The position numbers were made by a program, and so were the translations under genes. The notes beneath the pieces were generated by a model. It did no database searches. It was given only the letters and a program-made list of their open reading frames with translations, and was not told where the DNA came from. A DNA stretch of 7,092 nucleotides, from contig SKXR01000123.1 of assembly GCA_007128275.1 (NCBI GenBank), forward strand, positions 1 to 7,092, written 5' to 3'. Of the stretch, positions 5,790-7,092 are shown in pieces (position 1 is the first letter of the stretch; every line of letters begins with the position of its first letter). This DNA is from Kiritimatiellia bacterium. GTDB lineage: Bacteria; Verrucomicrobiota; Kiritimatiellia; SLAD01.

Positions 5790-6221
5790 ATGATCACGCG
5801 ACGAGCCAAATATGCCTTGAAGGCGCTTCTGTATCTGGCCCAACAGCCGGAGGGGCAGACGGTGCTGATCCGCGATCTGGCGAAAGCCGAGCGGATTCCG
5901 AAGAAGTTTTTGGAACAGATCCTGTTGGATCTGAATCGGAAAGGGATCCTGCAAAGCCGGAAAGGGAAGGGTGGGGGATATTTGCTGGGACGTTCGCCGG
6001 CCAAGATCATGATGGGGGAAGTCATCCGGCTCACGGACGGGCCGTTGGCCCCGGTGCCGTGCGTGAGCAAGACGGCCTATCATCGGTGCGAAGAGTGCGT
6101 GGATGAAAAGACCTGTCGAATTCGCCGGGTGATGAAGGACGTGCGGGACGCGATCGCCGGGGTGATGGATAAGACGAGTTTGGCGGATATGTTGGGTAAA
6201 AAGGGGATGAAGGGCGCGTAA
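5790..6221 (+). CDS. Rrf2-family transcriptional regulator, probably of sulfur uptake
   Basis: A 143-residue Rrf2-family winged-helix regulator, the group of IscR and CymR. MITRRAKYALKALLYLAQQ is the typical start. The recognition helix region is IRDLAKAERIPKKFLEQIL (about 27-45), and the wing is LQSRKGKGGGYLLGR (about 54-68). The C-terminal half has four cysteines: C91, C100, C103 and C109, within APVPCVSKTAYHRCEECVD and KTC. This is not the IscR spacing, but it could bind an Fe-S cluster or sense redox or sulfur state. GTG at 5778 would add MYIE-type residues, but ATG 5790 fits the family start and spares the operator. The next gene, 59 nt downstream on the same strand, is a sulfate or thiosulfate-binding protein preceded by the same 18-bp element. 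A role as repressor of sulfur assimilation, like CymR, is inferred from this. Confidence 0.93.
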   Translation: MITRRAKYALKALLYLAQQPEGQTVLIRDLAKAERIPKKFLEQILLDLNRKGILQSRKGKGGGYLLGRSPAKIMMGEVIRLTDGPLAPVPCVSKTAYHRCEECVDEKTCRIRRVMKDVRDAIAGVMDKTSLADMLGKKGMKGA

Positions 6222-6240
6222 AAATTTTTGGTTAAGTAGT

Positions 6241-6258
6241 CTAGTAAATAGGTAGAGT
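6241..6258 (+). promoter_or_regulatory. Operator-like element 2, upstream of the sulfate-binding-protein gene
   Basis: CTAGTAAATAGGTAGAGT, the second copy of the element in front of the Rrf2 gene. It differs at two positions and ends 22 nt before the ATG of the binding-protein gene. No clear -35/-10 pair could be assigned around it. A promoter here would be blocked or assisted by a protein bound at this element. Confidence 0.65.
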
Positions 6259-6280
6259 AAATAGCGCGATGGAGGGCGGG

Positions 6281-7092
6281 ATGAAAAGGACGTGGCGAGT
6301 GTGGTTGTGGAGTGCGGTTCTGGTTGTGTTGATGGGGACCGGGGCGCAGGCGCAGACGGTGGAACTGTTGAATGTGTCGTATGATCCCACCCGGGAATTG
6401 TACCGGGAATTTAATGCGGCGTTTGCACGACATTGGCGGGAGAAGACGGGGCAACGGGTGGTCATCCGCCAGTCGCACGGTGGGTCGGGCAGTCAGGCAC
6501 GGGCGGTGATTGACGGCTTGCAGGCGGACGTCGTGACCTTGGCCTTGGCGGCGGACATCGACGCGATTGCCGAGCACGCGGGCCTTCTGCCCGCGAATTG
6601 GCAGGAGCGGCTGCCCAATAACAGCGCTCCGTACACCTCCACCTTGGCATTGCTGGTGCGGAAGGGGAACCCCAAGAACATTCGCTCCTGGGAAGACCTC
6701 ATTCGTCCGGACGTGCAAGTGATCACGCCGAATCCGAAAACCTCGGGGGTGGCGCGCTGGAACTACCTCGCGATCTGGGGCTATGTCCTGCGTCGCGAGT
6801 TGGGCGAAGATTACGTACAGAAGCTTAAGGATCCGGCCTTTGCGGATGAAGTGGCGGCGGCACAAGCGAAGGCGCGGGAGTTCGTCACCAAGGTGTATAG
6901 AAATGTGCCGGTGCTCGACCGCGCAGCACGAGCGGCGACCAACACATTCGTCCAGCGGCGCATTGGCGATGTACTGATCAACTGGGAAAACGAAATCCTG
7001 TTGAGCCAGAACGAGCTCGACGCCGCCGGCGTGGAAGTCGTGATCCCCGAGATCAGCATCCTCGCGGAAACCGTGGTGGCGCTCGTCGACAA
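6281..7092 (+). CDS. Sulfate/thiosulfate ABC transporter, periplasmic binding protein (cut at the right edge)
   Basis: The first 270 residues of a sulfate or thiosulfate-binding protein (Sbp/CysP family), which delivers the anion to a CysTWA-type ABC importer. Residues 1-24 form a signal peptide: basic start MKRTWR, a hydrophobic core, and a likely cut after AQA. The mature part begins VELLNVSYDPTRELY. Family blocks follow: SHGGSGSQARAVIDGLQADVV (about 65-85, in two adjoining pieces), NPKTSGVARWNYLAIWGY (about 151-168) and IGDVLINWENE (about 228-238). The family has about 330-350 residues, so some 60-80 are missing. Start: ATG 6281 has GGAGG at 6271-6275; the in-frame ATG 6269 overlaps that site. 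Transporter membrane and ATPase genes would be expected further right. The operator-like element suggests control by the Rrf2 regulator just upstream. Sulfate and thiosulfate binders cannot be told apart here. Confidence 0.93.
   Translation, partial: MKRTWRVWLWSAVLVVLMGTGAQAQTVELLNVSYDPTRELYREFNAAFARHWREKTGQRVVIRQSHGGSGSQARAVIDGLQADVVTLALAADIDAIAEHAGLLPANWQERLPNNSAPYTSTLALLVRKGNPKNIRSWEDLIRPDVQVITPNPKTSGVARWNYLAIWGYVLRRELGEDYVQKLKDPAFADEVAAAQAKAREFVTKVYRNVPVLDRAARAATNTFVQRRIGDVLINWENEILLSQNELDAAGVEVVIPEISILAETVVALVD

Noticed and set aside
5646..6083. An N-terminal extension of the amidohydrolase frame, antisense to the Rrf2 gene
   Set aside because: The amidohydrolase family starts at the IIDVHTH strand, an AGGAGG site precedes ATG 5645, and the extension lies over a convincing regulator gene on the other strand.

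Overview
The window comes from a GC-rich bacterial chromosome and holds ordinary host genes plus accessory material; no phage, transposase, CRISPR, rRNA or tRNA gene is visible. No marker fixes the lineage. A PVC-type bacterium (Verrucomicrobia or Kiritimatiellota relatives) is a guess, based on the dispersed-looking TTCCAA-N3-TTGGAA palindromes, the lone ORF6N gene and the type of large Cys-rich hypothetical protein. It is not demonstrated.

Layout. Positions 1-2397, minus strand: a phenylalanyl-tRNA synthetase operon in the order pheS, an ORF6N-domain gene, pheT. pheT runs off the left edge. The ORF6N gene fills the space between the two subunit genes almost to the base. Its ribosome-binding site overlaps the pheS stop, and its own stop overlaps the pheT start as ATGA. 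Positions 2398-2624: a divergent control region. It holds three copies of a 15-bp palindrome spaced 31 and 32 bp apart and a good minus-strand promoter candidate for pheS. Positions 2625-4691, plus strand: a 688-residue protein of unknown function with an N-terminal four-cysteine motif. Positions 4692-4811: a convergent gap with a small hairpin. Positions 4812-5645, minus strand: an amidohydrolase of the TIM-barrel type. Positions 5646-5789: a divergent promoter region. Positions 5790-6221, plus strand: a Rrf2-family regulator. Positions 6281-7092, plus strand: the first 270 residues of a periplasmic sulfate or thiosulfate-binding protein, cut by the right edge.

Two regulatory circuits stand out. 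First, the Rrf2 gene and the sulfate-binding-protein gene each carry a copy of the same 18-bp element (16 of 18 bases identical) just upstream of their start codons. This is what an autoregulated sulfur-uptake regulon would look like. Second, the phased palindromes lie in the likely 5' leader of pheS, and the last one contains the only SD-like bases of pheS. Control of the phe operon could therefore act on DNA (a phased operator array) or on RNA (a hairpin hiding the ribosome-binding site). The ORF6N protein, a predicted DNA-binding protein made from that operon, is a natural candidate regulator, but nothing in the sequence proves it.
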